A program made the translations under genes and the position numbers. Below, piece after piece: positions 17,426 through 26,132 of a stretch of 64,000 nucleotides of DNA. Location: assembly GCF_027213715.1 (NCBI RefSeq), contig NZ_JAPWGM010000001.1, forward strand, positions 1,116,001 through 1,180,000, written 5' to 3'. Positions within the stretch are counted from its first letter, which is position 1, and each line of letters opens with the position of its first letter. This stretch comes from Pedobacter punctiformis. GTDB taxonomy: Bacteria; Bacteroidota; Bacteroidia; Sphingobacteriales; Sphingobacteriaceae. The notes below the pieces were generated by a model. It was not told where the DNA came from. It saw only the letters and a list, made by a program, of their open reading frames with translations, and did not search any database.

Positions 17426-17686
17426 TTAACATCCTGAAGGATTTCCTTTACCCGATTTAGGGTCCCCATTTCTATCTGTGCCATATTGCTCAGCCAATAG
17501 AGTGTCTTGTATTCGATTTTTTTCAGCAGTTGAAAGCGTTTGATACGCTGGCGTACCTTATAGTCCTCCCCATGCCATGTCGCTGTAGAATTGTTCTTTT
17601 TCTGCAATACTGGAGAAAGAATATCCATGCATATCTCCATATTCTTGAAGCCCTTTTGCAATGTCATTTTTAAATTCAATTGTCAT
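17426..17686 (-). pseudogene. C-terminal cassette gene interrupted by an in-frame TAA
   Basis: An 87-codon frame runs from ATG 17686 to TAA 17426 with one internal TAA at 17558-17560. The part before the stop ends FYSDMAWGGL. The part after it begins GTPAYQTLSTAEKNRIQDTL and ends GKGNPSGC. Both halves are hydrophilic and read as one continuous domain. GAA to TAA would be a single change and would restore GLEGTPAYQTL. The AWGGL...AYxxLSxxEKxxI pattern resembles C-terminal tails of Bacteroidota RHS/polymorphic-toxin proteins, from memory and unverified. No upstream body of such a gene is present. Confidence 0.6.
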
Positions 17687-18063
17687 TTCAATAGGTTTAT
17701 GTTGGGATGATAAATCAAATATAAAAATATTAAATATTTATATACATTAACGTAGTATTAAGTTTCGGTACAAATTCCGCGTAAACTATTTTGCCATTTG
17801 TATGTCAATGAATTTCCATCTTCCGCTTATTGAATTTAAAGCAACCGTCGCATTACATAATTTGCGTAAAACCTCTATGTGTTGTGCCTGTGGTTTTATA
17901 TTAACTAGCGGTTGAAGTCAAAAATGCTTTTATTTATAGTCCAAACAGAGAGATTATTGAATTTTTGGTGCCCCATAATTATAAATCTTCTTTCCTGTTT
18001 TAAACTTACTATTAAATCTAAACCCTTTAATGATTAATTTGTTAGTAGATAAACACCTTAATC
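17687..18063. other. Gap between the decayed patch and the cupin gene
   Basis: 377 nt without a recognisable gene. A start-less minus-strand frame at 17786-17917 (about 43 codons, including a SISGRWKFIDIQMAK end) looks protein-like, but the opposite strand is open over the same bases, so I cannot decide. It may be a further remnant. No clear promoter for the cupin gene was found. Confidence 0.3.
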
Positions 18064-18615
18064 ATGGACAAAGAAAAATTAATACAGGAAGCCTATCTGG
18101 TTTCCCACAAAATAGAAGAAAACGGAAATTTCCCTAATAATAAAAACCTGCCTTTAATGATTTATAAAGGTGCTTTTTTAATTCATCCGGATGAATCTGA
18201 AGAAGTAATTAAAAAGGTATTTGCTCAAAATGGTTATACCAATGCCTGGGTTGATTCTATTTTTGACTATCATCATTACCATAGCAATACACATGAGGCA
18301 ATGGGTGTTTTTTGCGGAAAGGCTGAGGTACAGTTTGGCGGCGAACACGGTGTTTGTATTGAACTTGATAAAGGCGACGTAGTCGTGATTCCGGCAGGTG
18401 TTGCGCATAAAAAATTAAACTCAACCGAAGACTTCACTGTAGTTGGAGCTTATCCAAACGGAATGAGTTATAACATCAGATATGGTAAAGCTGATGAACG
18501 CCCGGAAGCAGATCAGGATATTGAAAAAGTTAAAAATCCAGACAACGATCCCGTGTATGGGAGCAAAGGTCATTTATTTGAGTGCTGGTATAAACAAAAT
18601 TGCGAAAATGTGTAA
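18064..18615 (+). CDS. Cupin-domain protein (YjlB-like)
   Basis: The 183-aa cytoplasmic protein has a single cupin barrel. Motif 1 is around HYHSNTHEAMGV (about residues 77-88) with two His and a Glu as likely metal ligands. Motif 2 is DVVVIPAGVAHK, with the His ligand near residue 118. Flanking helices and the C-terminal GHLFECWY segment fit the YjlB/COG4297 group, whose substrate is unknown. Likely monocistronic, 68 nt before a serine hydrolase gene. Confidence 0.82.
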   Translation: MDKEKLIQEAYLVSHKIEENGNFPNNKNLPLMIYKGAFLIHPDESEEVIKKVFAQNGYTNAWVDSIFDYHHYHSNTHEAMGVFCGKAEVQFGGEHGVCIELDKGDVVVIPAGVAHKKLNSTEDFTVVGAYPNGMSYNIRYGKADERPEADQDIEKVKNPDNDPVYGSKGHLFECWYKQNCENV

Positions 18616-18683
18616 AACTCTTTGAAAATAACGATTCAAAATTCTTTATTTTTCGGGTTTTAAATTAAGTATTACCGACATAA

Positions 18684-19913
18684 ATGAATTTTCGCAATAT
18701 AATCGCTGCCATAGCACTCTCTTCAATATTATTAACCGCTTGCTCAAGTAAAAAATCAGAAGAAAAAAAAGCTGCTGAAAAGAAAATTCGAACCAAAGAA
18801 GACGATAAGGCCGATAGCCTGTTATTAGTCTACGATCCTGCAAAAGGAGATAAATGGATCGCCGATTTTGTAGATAACTTGCATAAAAAATTTGGCTTTA
18901 ATGGCAATATGCTTGTTGCGAAAGACGGGAAGATTCTGTATGAAAAGGCAATTGGCTGGGCAGATTATTTGCACCGCGACAGTTTAAAAATAAATTCAGA
19001 ATTTGAACTGGCCTCCATTACTAAAACGTTTACCGGTACAGCCATTATGCAATTGGTTGAAGCAGGTAAACTTTCGTTAAACGATAACGTTAAAAAGTTT
19101 TTTCCAAATTTTCCTTACGAAGGAATTACTGTGAAGCTATTGTTAAGCCACCGTAGCGGAATGATGAATTATGTTTATTTTATCGATGACATTTGGCGCA
19201 AGGAAAAACGCAATATGAAAAAAGGTGTAACCAACCAGGAGGTGATGGATGTTATTGCCGAGAAAAAGCCAAACCCATACACCAAACCTGATAACCGGTT
19301 TCATTATAACAATTCAAACTTTATGGTTTTGGGTGCTATTATTGAAAAAGTAACTGGTCAGCGTTATTCCCAGTATATGATGGAACACGTTTTTAAACCG
19401 GCAGGATTAAAAAATACCCATGTTTACAGCACCACGGAGTACGAAAAAATTCCGGTTGATGTAGTTGGCCATGACAGAACCTGGAAATACTCTGTAGCTC
19501 AAAACTTTTTAGATGGCCCGGTTGGAGATAAAGGAATTTACAGCACAGTACACGATTTAGTTTTATTTGATAAATACCTGAAAAACGGGAGGTTACTCAC
19601 CAAAAAGAGCCTGGATTCTGCCTACGTTGGTCGAAACAAACCTATTAATGGTCATTTTAATTATGGTTACGGCTGGCGCATGTTTGATGGAGAAAATATG
19701 GATAAAGTAGTATATCATACCGGATGGTGGCATGGTTTCCGTCATATTTATGTACGTGATTTAAATAAAAATATCGTAATTATATTTTTGGGTAATTTAA
19801 CCAACGGCAGTTTAATGCACCTTGATGATTTGTATAAGCATTTTGATATGCCTGTTATCCGCAAAGGTGCGTATCATGGTAACGGAAGTTTGCCGGGAAG
19901 CGATGAGGATTAA
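18684..19913 (+). CDS. Serine hydrolase lipoprotein, class C beta-lactamase/DD-peptidase fold
   Basis: The 409-aa protein has lipobox LLTAC (Cys20) and a charged linker (SEEKKAAEKK). The beta-lactamase-fold domain runs from about residue 65. Catalytic SxxK is Ser111-Lys114 in SITKTF, the YxN motif is YNN within FHYNNSNFMVLG, and the KTG-like motif is HTG in VYHTGWWHGF. All three are intact. Such enzymes range over D-amino peptidases, esterases and peptidoglycan-recycling hydrolases. A resistance role is not indicated. Confidence 0.88.
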   Translation: MNFRNIIAAIALSSILLTACSSKKSEEKKAAEKKIRTKEDDKADSLLLVYDPAKGDKWIADFVDNLHKKFGFNGNMLVAKDGKILYEKAIGWADYLHRDSLKINSEFELASITKTFTGTAIMQLVEAGKLSLNDNVKKFFPNFPYEGITVKLLLSHRSGMMNYVYFIDDIWRKEKRNMKKGVTNQEVMDVIAEKKPNPYTKPDNRFHYNNSNFMVLGAIIEKVTGQRYSQYMMEHVFKPAGLKNTHVYSTTEYEKIPVDVVGHDRTWKYSVAQNFLDGPVGDKGIYSTVHDLVLFDKYLKNGRLLTKKSLDSAYVGRNKPINGHFNYGYGWRMFDGENMDKVVYHTGWWHGFRHIYVRDLNKNIVIIFLGNLTNGSLMHLDDLYKHFDMPVIRKGAYHGNGSLPGSDED

Positions 19914-19954
19914 AATCACTCTAATCTGCAATTAGATTATACTCTTTTAATGAT

Positions 19955-19996
19955 TTGGTTAGATTTCTTTAATTTGGAATCTAACCAATTTTATTT
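19955..19996 (+). terminator. Terminator after the serine hydrolase gene
   Basis: An 11-bp perfect stem (19955-19965 with 19978-19988) with a 12-nt loop is followed by TTTTATTT. Confidence 0.65.
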
Positions 19997-20089
19997 ACGA
20001 GGTATCGCATTTAAACTCTATTTTTCAAAAAAAATAAGCGGAAGAAAAACAAAACGTGTTAATTTCGTTTTATTATAAAAACACAAATT

Positions 20090-20395
20090 ATGTTTGATAA
20101 ATTATTTGCGGCACAACAAAAAGCCGAAGAGATTAAAAAGCGCTTGGATACCATTTCAGTATTCGGCGAAGTTGAAAATGGTGCAATAAAAATAACTGCA
20201 ACAGCAAATAAAGCCATTACCGCCATTGCGATTGATGAAGAATTTTTAAAGTCTGCGGATAAAGAAGAACTGGAAGAGCTTTTATTAACAGCAATAAATA
20301 AAGCACTGGCAAATGCAGAACAGGTTAGTGCAACCGAAATGCAGTCGGCTACTAAAGATATGCTTGGTGGTTTGGGTGGAATATTCGGTTCTTGA
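20090..20395 (+). CDS. YbaB/EbfC family DNA-binding protein
   Basis: The 101-aa nucleoid-associated protein has the family layout: an N-terminal amphipathic helix (MFDKLFAAQQKAEEIKKRL), a central beta-sheet (EVENGAIKITATANKAITAI) and a C-terminal helix with a Gly-rich, disordered end (MLGGLGGIFGS). It binds DNA as a dimer. In many bacteria ybaB sits between dnaX and recR; here it is alone with a UPF0173 hydrolase whose upstream frame overlaps its TGA. Confidence 0.92.
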   Translation: MFDKLFAAQQKAEEIKKRLDTISVFGEVENGAIKITATANKAITAIAIDEEFLKSADKEELEELLLTAINKALANAEQVSATEMQSATKDMLGGLGGIFGS

Positions 20396-20421
20396 TAAAA
20401 CAAAATCTTAATCCCACAATT

Positions 20422-21099
20422 ATGAAATATACATATTACGGTCAGTCATGTTTTTTAATTGAAGCGGCTGGAAAAAAACTATTATTTGATCCATTTATTA
20501 CGCCAAATCCATTAGCTAAAAATATTAATGTAAAAGCAATTGAAGCCGATTATATTCTGGTCAGTCATGGACATGGAGATCATGTGGCAGATTTAGTTGA
20601 GCTGGCTAAACAAACCGGTGCTACGGTAATTGCAATTCCTGAAGTTATTGGTTGGGTTCAGAAACAAGGTATTGATCAGGTTCATCCAATGAACTTTGGA
20701 AAATTTACGTTCGATTGGGGTGCAGTTCGTATGGTGCCGGCTACACATTCTGCAGGTTTGCCTGATGGAAGTTATGGTGGTAACCCAGCCGGTTATGTAC
20801 TGGAATTAGAAGGCAAATCTATTTACTTCGCCGGAGATACGGGTTTGACAATAGAAATGAAGGTGCTTGCAGACCTTTACAACCTGGATTATGCCATTTT
20901 ACCAATTGGAGGCAATTACACCATGGATGTTGATGATGCCTTAATTGCAACTAAATATTTAGAATGCAATAACGTTATTGGTGTTCATTATAACACTTTC
21001 CCGGTTATAGAAATAGATACAAATATTGCTGCTGATAAGTTTAAGAGAGAAAATAAAGTATTGTTGTTGCCCGAAATTGGCGAAACGATAACCTTGTAA
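20422..21099 (+). CDS. UPF0173 metal-dependent hydrolase (MBL fold)
   Basis: The 225-aa metallo-beta-lactamase-fold protein begins MKYTYYGQSCFLIEAAGKK, as the family does, so ATG 20422 is chosen over the TTG at 20392 that overlaps ybaB. Metal ligands are in SHGHGDHVAD (HxHxDH), ATHSAGLPD, AGDTGL and GVHYNTFP. The UPF0173 (YtkL-like) group has no settled substrate. It is translated right behind ybaB, so probably in the same operon. Confidence 0.9.
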   Translation: MKYTYYGQSCFLIEAAGKKLLFDPFITPNPLAKNINVKAIEADYILVSHGHGDHVADLVELAKQTGATVIAIPEVIGWVQKQGIDQVHPMNFGKFTFDWGAVRMVPATHSAGLPDGSYGGNPAGYVLELEGKSIYFAGDTGLTIEMKVLADLYNLDYAILPIGGNYTMDVDDALIATKYLECNNVIGVHYNTFPVIEIDTNIAADKFKRENKVLLLPEIGETITL

Positions 21100-21103
21100 A
21101 TAA

Positions 21104-21135
21104 AAAAAGGTTCCGATTAAAACCGGAACCTTTTT
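21104..21135. terminator. Bidirectional terminator
   Basis: A 12-bp stem (21104-21115 with 21124-21135) with an 8-nt loop and A/T runs on both sides lies between convergent genes. Confidence 0.88.
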
Positions 21136-21153
21136 GAATTATAAACCTAAACC

Positions 21154-21507
21154 TTAGTTCTTTTTAACTGCTGCAGCTGCTTTGTTAGCTTTGTAACGCA
21201 TATCGGCTGTACCATCTTTTTTAGTTGGACCTACAACTTTAACTGCAGCTTTAGCTTTGTTTTCTTTAAAACGCATGTCTGGCGTACCATCTGCTTTTAC
21301 TTTTGCAACTGTAGTCGTTGTTTTGGTTTCTACTTTTTTAGCTTCTGTTTTAACACCCGCTTTAACTGGAGCTACAGTAGTTTTAACTTCTTTTTTTACA
21401 GTTCTTTTTGCCTGGTTAGCAGTAGCTGTTGCCGCTGCTGGTGTTTGAGCAAACGCTGCTGTTAAACTAAATGCTGCGATTGCGATTAAACTCAATAATT
21501 TTTTCAT
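21154..21507 (-). CDS. Exported basic Ala/Lys-rich protein with DGTxDMRxKxNK repeats
   Basis: The 117-aa product has a Sec signal (about 1-21, SLTAAFAQ) and a low-complexity mature part rich in Ala, Lys, Thr and Val. Two copies of a 12-residue motif stand out: DGTPDMRFKENK (about 73-84) and DGTADMRYKANK (about 98-109). The rest resembles histone-H1-like tails. The repeats suggest a ligand or surface-binding element; function unknown. I believe this motif recurs in small exported Bacteroidota proteins, from memory and unchecked. Confidence 0.8.
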   Translation of the reverse strand: MKKLLSLIAIAAFSLTAAFAQTPAAATATANQAKRTVKKEVKTTVAPVKAGVKTEAKKVETKTTTTVAKVKADGTPDMRFKENKAKAAVKVVGPTKKDGTADMRYKANKAAAAVKKN

Positions 21508-21653
21508 GGTTTTTTAAATTTTGTTTTACTCTTTATTTGTTGATATAAAATTGGTTATCGGGGATGAAGATTGTATGAAGATAATGAATGATTTTTAATT
21601 AATCGAAAAGTTAATAGATATTATATAGCGCATTTTAACAGGATTCCAATTCA

Positions 21654-24458
21654 TTAATGAGCCGCTAACCAGTTATCGCCTTCACCAATTTCTACAACAA
21701 TTGGAACAGTTGTTTTTATTGCGTTCTTCATTCTATCCTGAATAATGATTTTCATGGCCTCTTTTTCCGATTTTAGAACATCGAAAACCAACTCATCATG
21801 TACCTGCATAGTCATGGTTGATTGTAAATTTTGCGCCTTCATATCTTTATGAATATTGATCATTGCAATTTTAATCATATCTGCCGCTGATCCCTGGATA
21901 GGTGCGTTTATCGCATTTCTTTCTGCAAAGCCACGTACGGTTTGATTTGCGGAGTTAATGTCTCTCAGGTAGCGTCTGCGACCCATGATGGTTTCTACAA
22001 AGCCATTCTCCCTTGCAAAGTTCATTGTGTCGCTCATGTAACGTTTAATGCCGGGATATTGAGTAAAATATTGTTCGATAATTTCTGCTGCTTCTTTACG
22101 TGGAATACCCAGGTTTTGAGAAAGCCCGAAGGCCGATTGACCATAAATAATTCCAAAGTTTACCGCTTTAGCATTTCGGCGTTGTGTGCCGTCAACCTCC
22201 TCAATACCAATACCATAAACTTTGGCTGCCGTTGCCGTGTGAATATCGATCCCCTTATTAAAAGCATCGATCATATTTTCTTCCTGACTGATGTGTGCAA
22301 TAATGCGCAACTCTATTTGCGAATAATCGGCAGATAGCAAAATGTGGTTCTCATCCCGTGCAATAAATGCTTTACGCACCTCCCTTCCTCTTTCGGTACG
22401 AATGGGAATATTTTGCAAATTCGGGTTATTAGAACTTAATCTTCCCGTTGCCGCAACAGCCTGATTGTAAGAAGTGTGTACGCGACCCGTTTTTGGATTA
22501 ACCATTAACGGCAAGGCATCCACATAAGTAGATTTTAGTTTTTGGAGCTGGCGGAAATCCAGAATATCCTGTACAATGTCGCTTTTACTAGCCAACGCCA
22601 TTAAAACATCTTCTCCGGTTTGGTACTGACCAGTTTTGGTTTTTTTCGCTTTGGGGTCAAGCTGTAATTTATCAAATAATACCTCACCCAGCTGTTTCGG
22701 TGAAGCTAAGTTGAATTTAACACCCGCTTTATCGTAAACATTTTGCTCAAACCTGATGATGTCTTTTTCAAGCTCAGTTGAATAGGTTTTAAGCGTTTCA
22801 ATATCAATTCTTACCCCTTCCTTTTCTATATCGGCTAAAACATAAACCAATGGATTTTCAATTTCTTCAGCCAGCTTATCCGCATTAAGTTCTTTAAGTT
22901 TAGGCTCAAAAATATGTGCCAGTTGTAAAGTAACATCCGCATCTTCAGCGGCGTAGTCTACCACTTTTTCTACCGGAACATCCTGCATGGTGCCTTGATT
23001 TTTGCCTTTTGGACCAATTAAAGTGGTAATTGAAATAGGTGAATAACCCAAATAATTTTCAGACAATACATCCATTCCATGACGGGTATCCGGATCAATT
23101 AAATAATGTGCCAGCATGGTGTCAAAAAGCCTTCCTGCCACTTGCACACCATACCATTTTAGCACCAGGATATCGTATTTGGTGTTTTGTCCAATCTTGT
23201 CAATCTTATCATTTTCAAGCACCACCCTAAATTCATCAACAATAGCCTGTGCTTCTTCCCGAATAGCTGAAACCGGAATATAATAAGCTTCGCCTGGTTT
23301 TATGGAAAATGAAAGACCAACTAAATCGGCCATATTCGCGTCCGTTCCCGTCGTTTCAGTATCGAAAGAAATCTGTTTTTGCGTTAATAATAACTTAATT
23401 AAGTCTGCACGTTTCTCTACCGTATCTACCAGTTGATAGTTGTGTTCAGTATTTTCTATGGTTTTGGCCGGCAGTTTTTCCGCAGGTTCTTCTTCAAGCG
23501 TATTGGTGTATTGAATGGCTTCGCCCGGTTGATTTCCAAAAAGGTCTGTCTGTGTGCCCTCCTGAAATTTGGCTGTGGTTACGGAAAATCCATCACCAAA
23601 AACCCTTCTTCCAAGTGTTCTAAATTCCAGCTCTGTAAAAAGTGGTTCTAATAAATCACGGCTGGGATCACATAATTCCAGTTCCTGCTCATTCAATTCA
23701 ACCGGAACATCCAATAAAATTGTTGCCAGTTTTTTAGAAATTAACCCCTGTTCGGCAAAATTTTCAATGTTTTCACGTTGCTTACCTTTTAATTCATGAC
23801 TGTTGGCAATAATATTTTCCATTGAGCCGTATTGCTTTATTAAAAGTTTAGCCGTTTTTTCACCAATGCCCGGAATGCCTGGAATATTGTCAACCGCATC
23901 GCCCCATAAACCTAAAATATCTATCACCTGCAATACATTATCTATTTCCCACTTGGCTAAAACTTCTTTTACACCAAGTATTTCCATATCATTACCCATG
24001 CGGGCAGGTTTATAAATAAATATATTCTCCGAAACGAGTTGCGCAAAATCCTTATCAGGTGTCATACAATAAACCTGATAACCTTTTTGCTCTGCTTTTT
24101 TAGCTAATGTGCCGATAATGTCATCCGCTTCATAACCATCAGAAGTAATTACAGGAATGTTAAATCCCGTAATTAATTTAATTACGTAGGGCATTGCAGC
24201 CGATAAATCTTCGGGCATGGCCTGGCGGTGCGCTTTGTAAGCCTCGAAAGAAGTATGTCTTTCTGTTGGGGCTTCGGTATCAAAAACTACCGCAATATGT
24301 GTTGGTTTTTCTTTCTTTAGTACATCAAGCAAAGTATTGGTAAATCCCATTACGGCCGATGTATTAATCCCTGTAGAAGTAAACCGGGGGTTTTTACTTA
24401 GTGCAAAATGCGCCCTGTACATCAGCGCCATTCCATCTAAAAGAAAGAGTTTTTTCAT
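21654..24458 (-). CDS. polA: DNA polymerase I
   Basis: The 934-aa enzyme fills gaps and removes RNA primers in replication and repair. The N-terminal 5' nuclease domain (about 1-290) includes YEADDIIG and the helix-hairpin-helix GIPGIGEKTA. The 3'-5' exonuclease domain (about 335-520) keeps its DEDDy residues: FDTETTG, NTKYD and YAAEDAD. The polymerase domain (about 560-934) has motif A DYSQIELRI, motif B beginning RRNAKAVNFG and motif C QVHDELVFDV. So all three activities look intact, unlike homologues with a dead exonuclease. It appears to be a single-gene unit. Confidence 0.97.
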   Translation of the reverse strand: MKKLFLLDGMALMYRAHFALSKNPRFTSTGINTSAVMGFTNTLLDVLKKEKPTHIAVVFDTEAPTERHTSFEAYKAHRQAMPEDLSAAMPYVIKLITGFNIPVITSDGYEADDIIGTLAKKAEQKGYQVYCMTPDKDFAQLVSENIFIYKPARMGNDMEILGVKEVLAKWEIDNVLQVIDILGLWGDAVDNIPGIPGIGEKTAKLLIKQYGSMENIIANSHELKGKQRENIENFAEQGLISKKLATILLDVPVELNEQELELCDPSRDLLEPLFTELEFRTLGRRVFGDGFSVTTAKFQEGTQTDLFGNQPGEAIQYTNTLEEEPAEKLPAKTIENTEHNYQLVDTVEKRADLIKLLLTQKQISFDTETTGTDANMADLVGLSFSIKPGEAYYIPVSAIREEAQAIVDEFRVVLENDKIDKIGQNTKYDILVLKWYGVQVAGRLFDTMLAHYLIDPDTRHGMDVLSENYLGYSPISITTLIGPKGKNQGTMQDVPVEKVVDYAAEDADVTLQLAHIFEPKLKELNADKLAEEIENPLVYVLADIEKEGVRIDIETLKTYSTELEKDIIRFEQNVYDKAGVKFNLASPKQLGEVLFDKLQLDPKAKKTKTGQYQTGEDVLMALASKSDIVQDILDFRQLQKLKSTYVDALPLMVNPKTGRVHTSYNQAVAATGRLSSNNPNLQNIPIRTERGREVRKAFIARDENHILLSADYSQIELRIIAHISQEENMIDAFNKGIDIHTATAAKVYGIGIEEVDGTQRRNAKAVNFGIIYGQSAFGLSQNLGIPRKEAAEIIEQYFTQYPGIKRYMSDTMNFARENGFVETIMGRRRYLRDINSANQTVRGFAERNAINAPIQGSAADMIKIAMINIHKDMKAQNLQSTMTMQVHDELVFDVLKSEKEAMKIIIQDRMKNAIKTTVPIVVEIGEGDNWLAAH

Positions 24459-24528
24459 AAAATATTAATTACACAGACCAAAAGGATTACGCCAATTGCT
24501 GTGAGTTACTGATTTGAGTAAAAGTAAC

Positions 24529-24561
24529 CAAAGTTAATCATATCGGTAAAATGCTTTTCAA
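24529..24561 (-). promoter_or_regulatory. Candidate polA promoter
   Basis: On the minus strand TAACTTTG (24536-24529) fits TAnnTTTG, with a TTG (24561-24559) 22 nt upstream, slightly longer than the usual spacer. It lies 70 nt before the polA start. Confidence 0.4.
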
Positions 24562-24624
24562 CAAAAAAATTAAATTTAATTATTGAATTCTTGTATTTTA
24601 ATCATCATCAAATAAAAACGCTTT

Positions 24625-25395
24625 ATGAAAACATGTTGTACATTATTTTTTTGTTTAATAGCTGGCTTAGTTCATGCTCAACTTCCGGCTGATACTTTAA
24701 TTACCTACATTACTTTTGAAAATCTGAAGGGGCATAATGACGGTTATGGTGCATCCATCGATCGCCCAATTGGCACTGGTGCTTTTAAAAATCTGGTTGA
24801 CAGAAGTTATTTAAGCTCAAGGATGGCCAAGCTTGAAAATTCTTATCGCTGGCCGGATGGGACAAGAATCGATTTTACCAAAAGAAACAGTGAGCATTCG
24901 AGTACAGGAATTGTAGACCGCTATACCTTAATACACCCGAATTTAAAAGATACGATATGGTTATTTGTTGATCCATATAAATTAGATTCTATTTTTTATG
25001 TGCCCAAAGGTTTGATTGCAATTAATAAAGATGTTTTAGCAAAGGAAATTGCGCCACAGCTTAAAGCGATTGAAGATATTAATGCCGCTAAAGATGCTTA
25101 TAGCAACGAACAGCAAAACATAAGGAATATTGCCAACTACATTGCAGCTCGTTTTGGCGTAGTTAATTTTATTGATCAGGATAATTTGCGGAAAGTAATG
25201 AAGGATACACAGGCCGGTGCCGAAATAAAAAATTATCTATTTATGCTTTACGTTTTAAATAAATTTTATGCATTGGGAAAAAATATTACACAACCTAAAA
25301 TGTATGCTTTGAATAAAATGAAGCAAGCGTTTATTAACTTCCAAAAAGAACATCCTAATGTAGAAACCGGCAACATTAAAATTAACCTGAATTAG
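24625..25395 (+). CDS. Exported protein of unknown function
   Basis: The 256-aa protein has a signal peptide (about 1-19, LVHAQ). The mature part starts with LPADTLITYITFENLKGHNDGY (beta-strand-like) and has a mixed alpha/beta region with PNLKDTIWLFVDPYKLDS. It ends in an alpha-helical half (about 130-256) with a NEQQNIRNIANYIAARFG helix and PKMYALNKMKQ. No family recognised. The next gene follows with a short gap, so the two exported proteins are probably cotranscribed. Confidence 0.7.
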   Translation: MKTCCTLFFCLIAGLVHAQLPADTLITYITFENLKGHNDGYGASIDRPIGTGAFKNLVDRSYLSSRMAKLENSYRWPDGTRIDFTKRNSEHSSTGIVDRYTLIHPNLKDTIWLFVDPYKLDSIFYVPKGLIAINKDVLAKEIAPQLKAIEDINAAKDAYSNEQQNIRNIANYIAARFGVVNFIDQDNLRKVMKDTQAGAEIKNYLFMLYVLNKFYALGKNITQPKMYALNKMKQAFINFQKEHPNVETGNIKINLN

Positions 25396-25443
25396 TACGA
25401 TTTGAAATTAAGTTGCGTTATTTGTGAAAAGCCAATTGATTAT

Positions 25444-26130
25444 ATGAAATTTCTGTTTTTTTCCTTTCTTTTCTGGTTTACGTTAAACCAGGTTTCAGCC
25501 CAGGATTTTGTGGTTAAAAATAACGATGAAGTCATTCGCGGGACCATTAAAGGAACAGACTATTTTTCAGTTTTTATTAGTCAGAATGATGAAGCCGATG
25601 TGGTGCTTTCTGCCAGCAATGTGAAAAATTTCTTTTGGAATGGAGATACTTATTTAAGTAAGGGCTTTGCGAACAAAAAGAACTTTGAATATCGTTTCGT
25701 AAAAGTAATTGAGCTGGGCGCAGTTAACCTGTATGCTTTTGGTGGAGGAACTTTAATGCCTGTTCAAAAAGAAAGAAAGGTAAGGTTCAGACCTTCAGTT
25801 GGCATTGGTGCAGGTGCCGGTGGTTACAGCGGTATGGGTATGGGTGGTGGAATAAGCATTGGCGGTGGTGGAAATAGAAATAATACACCTGAACAGCTTG
25901 CCGGCAGTATGGCGGTAAGGTATTTTATTGAAAAACCCGGTACGGGACCTTTGCAGGAATTGCCCATTAAAGCAATAACCGATGCAGATAAAAAAGCTGT
26001 GGTAAAAAGTATTCTCCTGCAAAAGTTAGGTGATCAGTCAGCTTTGCTGGAAAAGGTTGAGGCAAATACAGAACTAAACAGCCGGGATGTAATTGAATTG
26101 GTGAAAGCCTATAATGAAGCAAAAAAATAG
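25444..26130 (+). CDS. Exported protein with Gly-rich segment, unknown function
   Basis: From ATG 25444 the 228-aa product starts with a signal peptide (FWFTLNQVSAQ). The N-terminal half is beta-rich (VVKNNDEVIRGTIKGTDYFSV), like small barrel domains that read a changed-residue instruction in Bacteroidota exported proteins. A Gly/Met-rich loop follows (about 120-145, GGYSGMGMGGG), then a C-terminal helical part (ADKKAVVKSILLQKL). The earlier start at 25402 is a TTG and would hide the signal peptide. It ends 2 nt before the convergent tag gene. Confidence 0.7.
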   Translation: MKFLFFSFLFWFTLNQVSAQDFVVKNNDEVIRGTIKGTDYFSVFISQNDEADVVLSASNVKNFFWNGDTYLSKGFANKKNFEYRFVKVIELGAVNLYAFGGGTLMPVQKERKVRFRPSVGIGAGAGGYSGMGMGGGISIGGGGNRNNTPEQLAGSMAVRYFIEKPGTGPLQELPIKAITDADKKAVVKSILLQKLGDQSALLEKVEANTELNSRDVIELVKAYNEAKK

Positions 26131-26132
26131 AA

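Noticed and set aside
17416..17679. N-terminal 88-codon extension of the lipoprotein at 17032-17415
   Set aside because: It is an out-of-frame reading of the interrupted cassette gene at 17426-17686, and it would put the clear lipoprotein signal in the middle of a protein.
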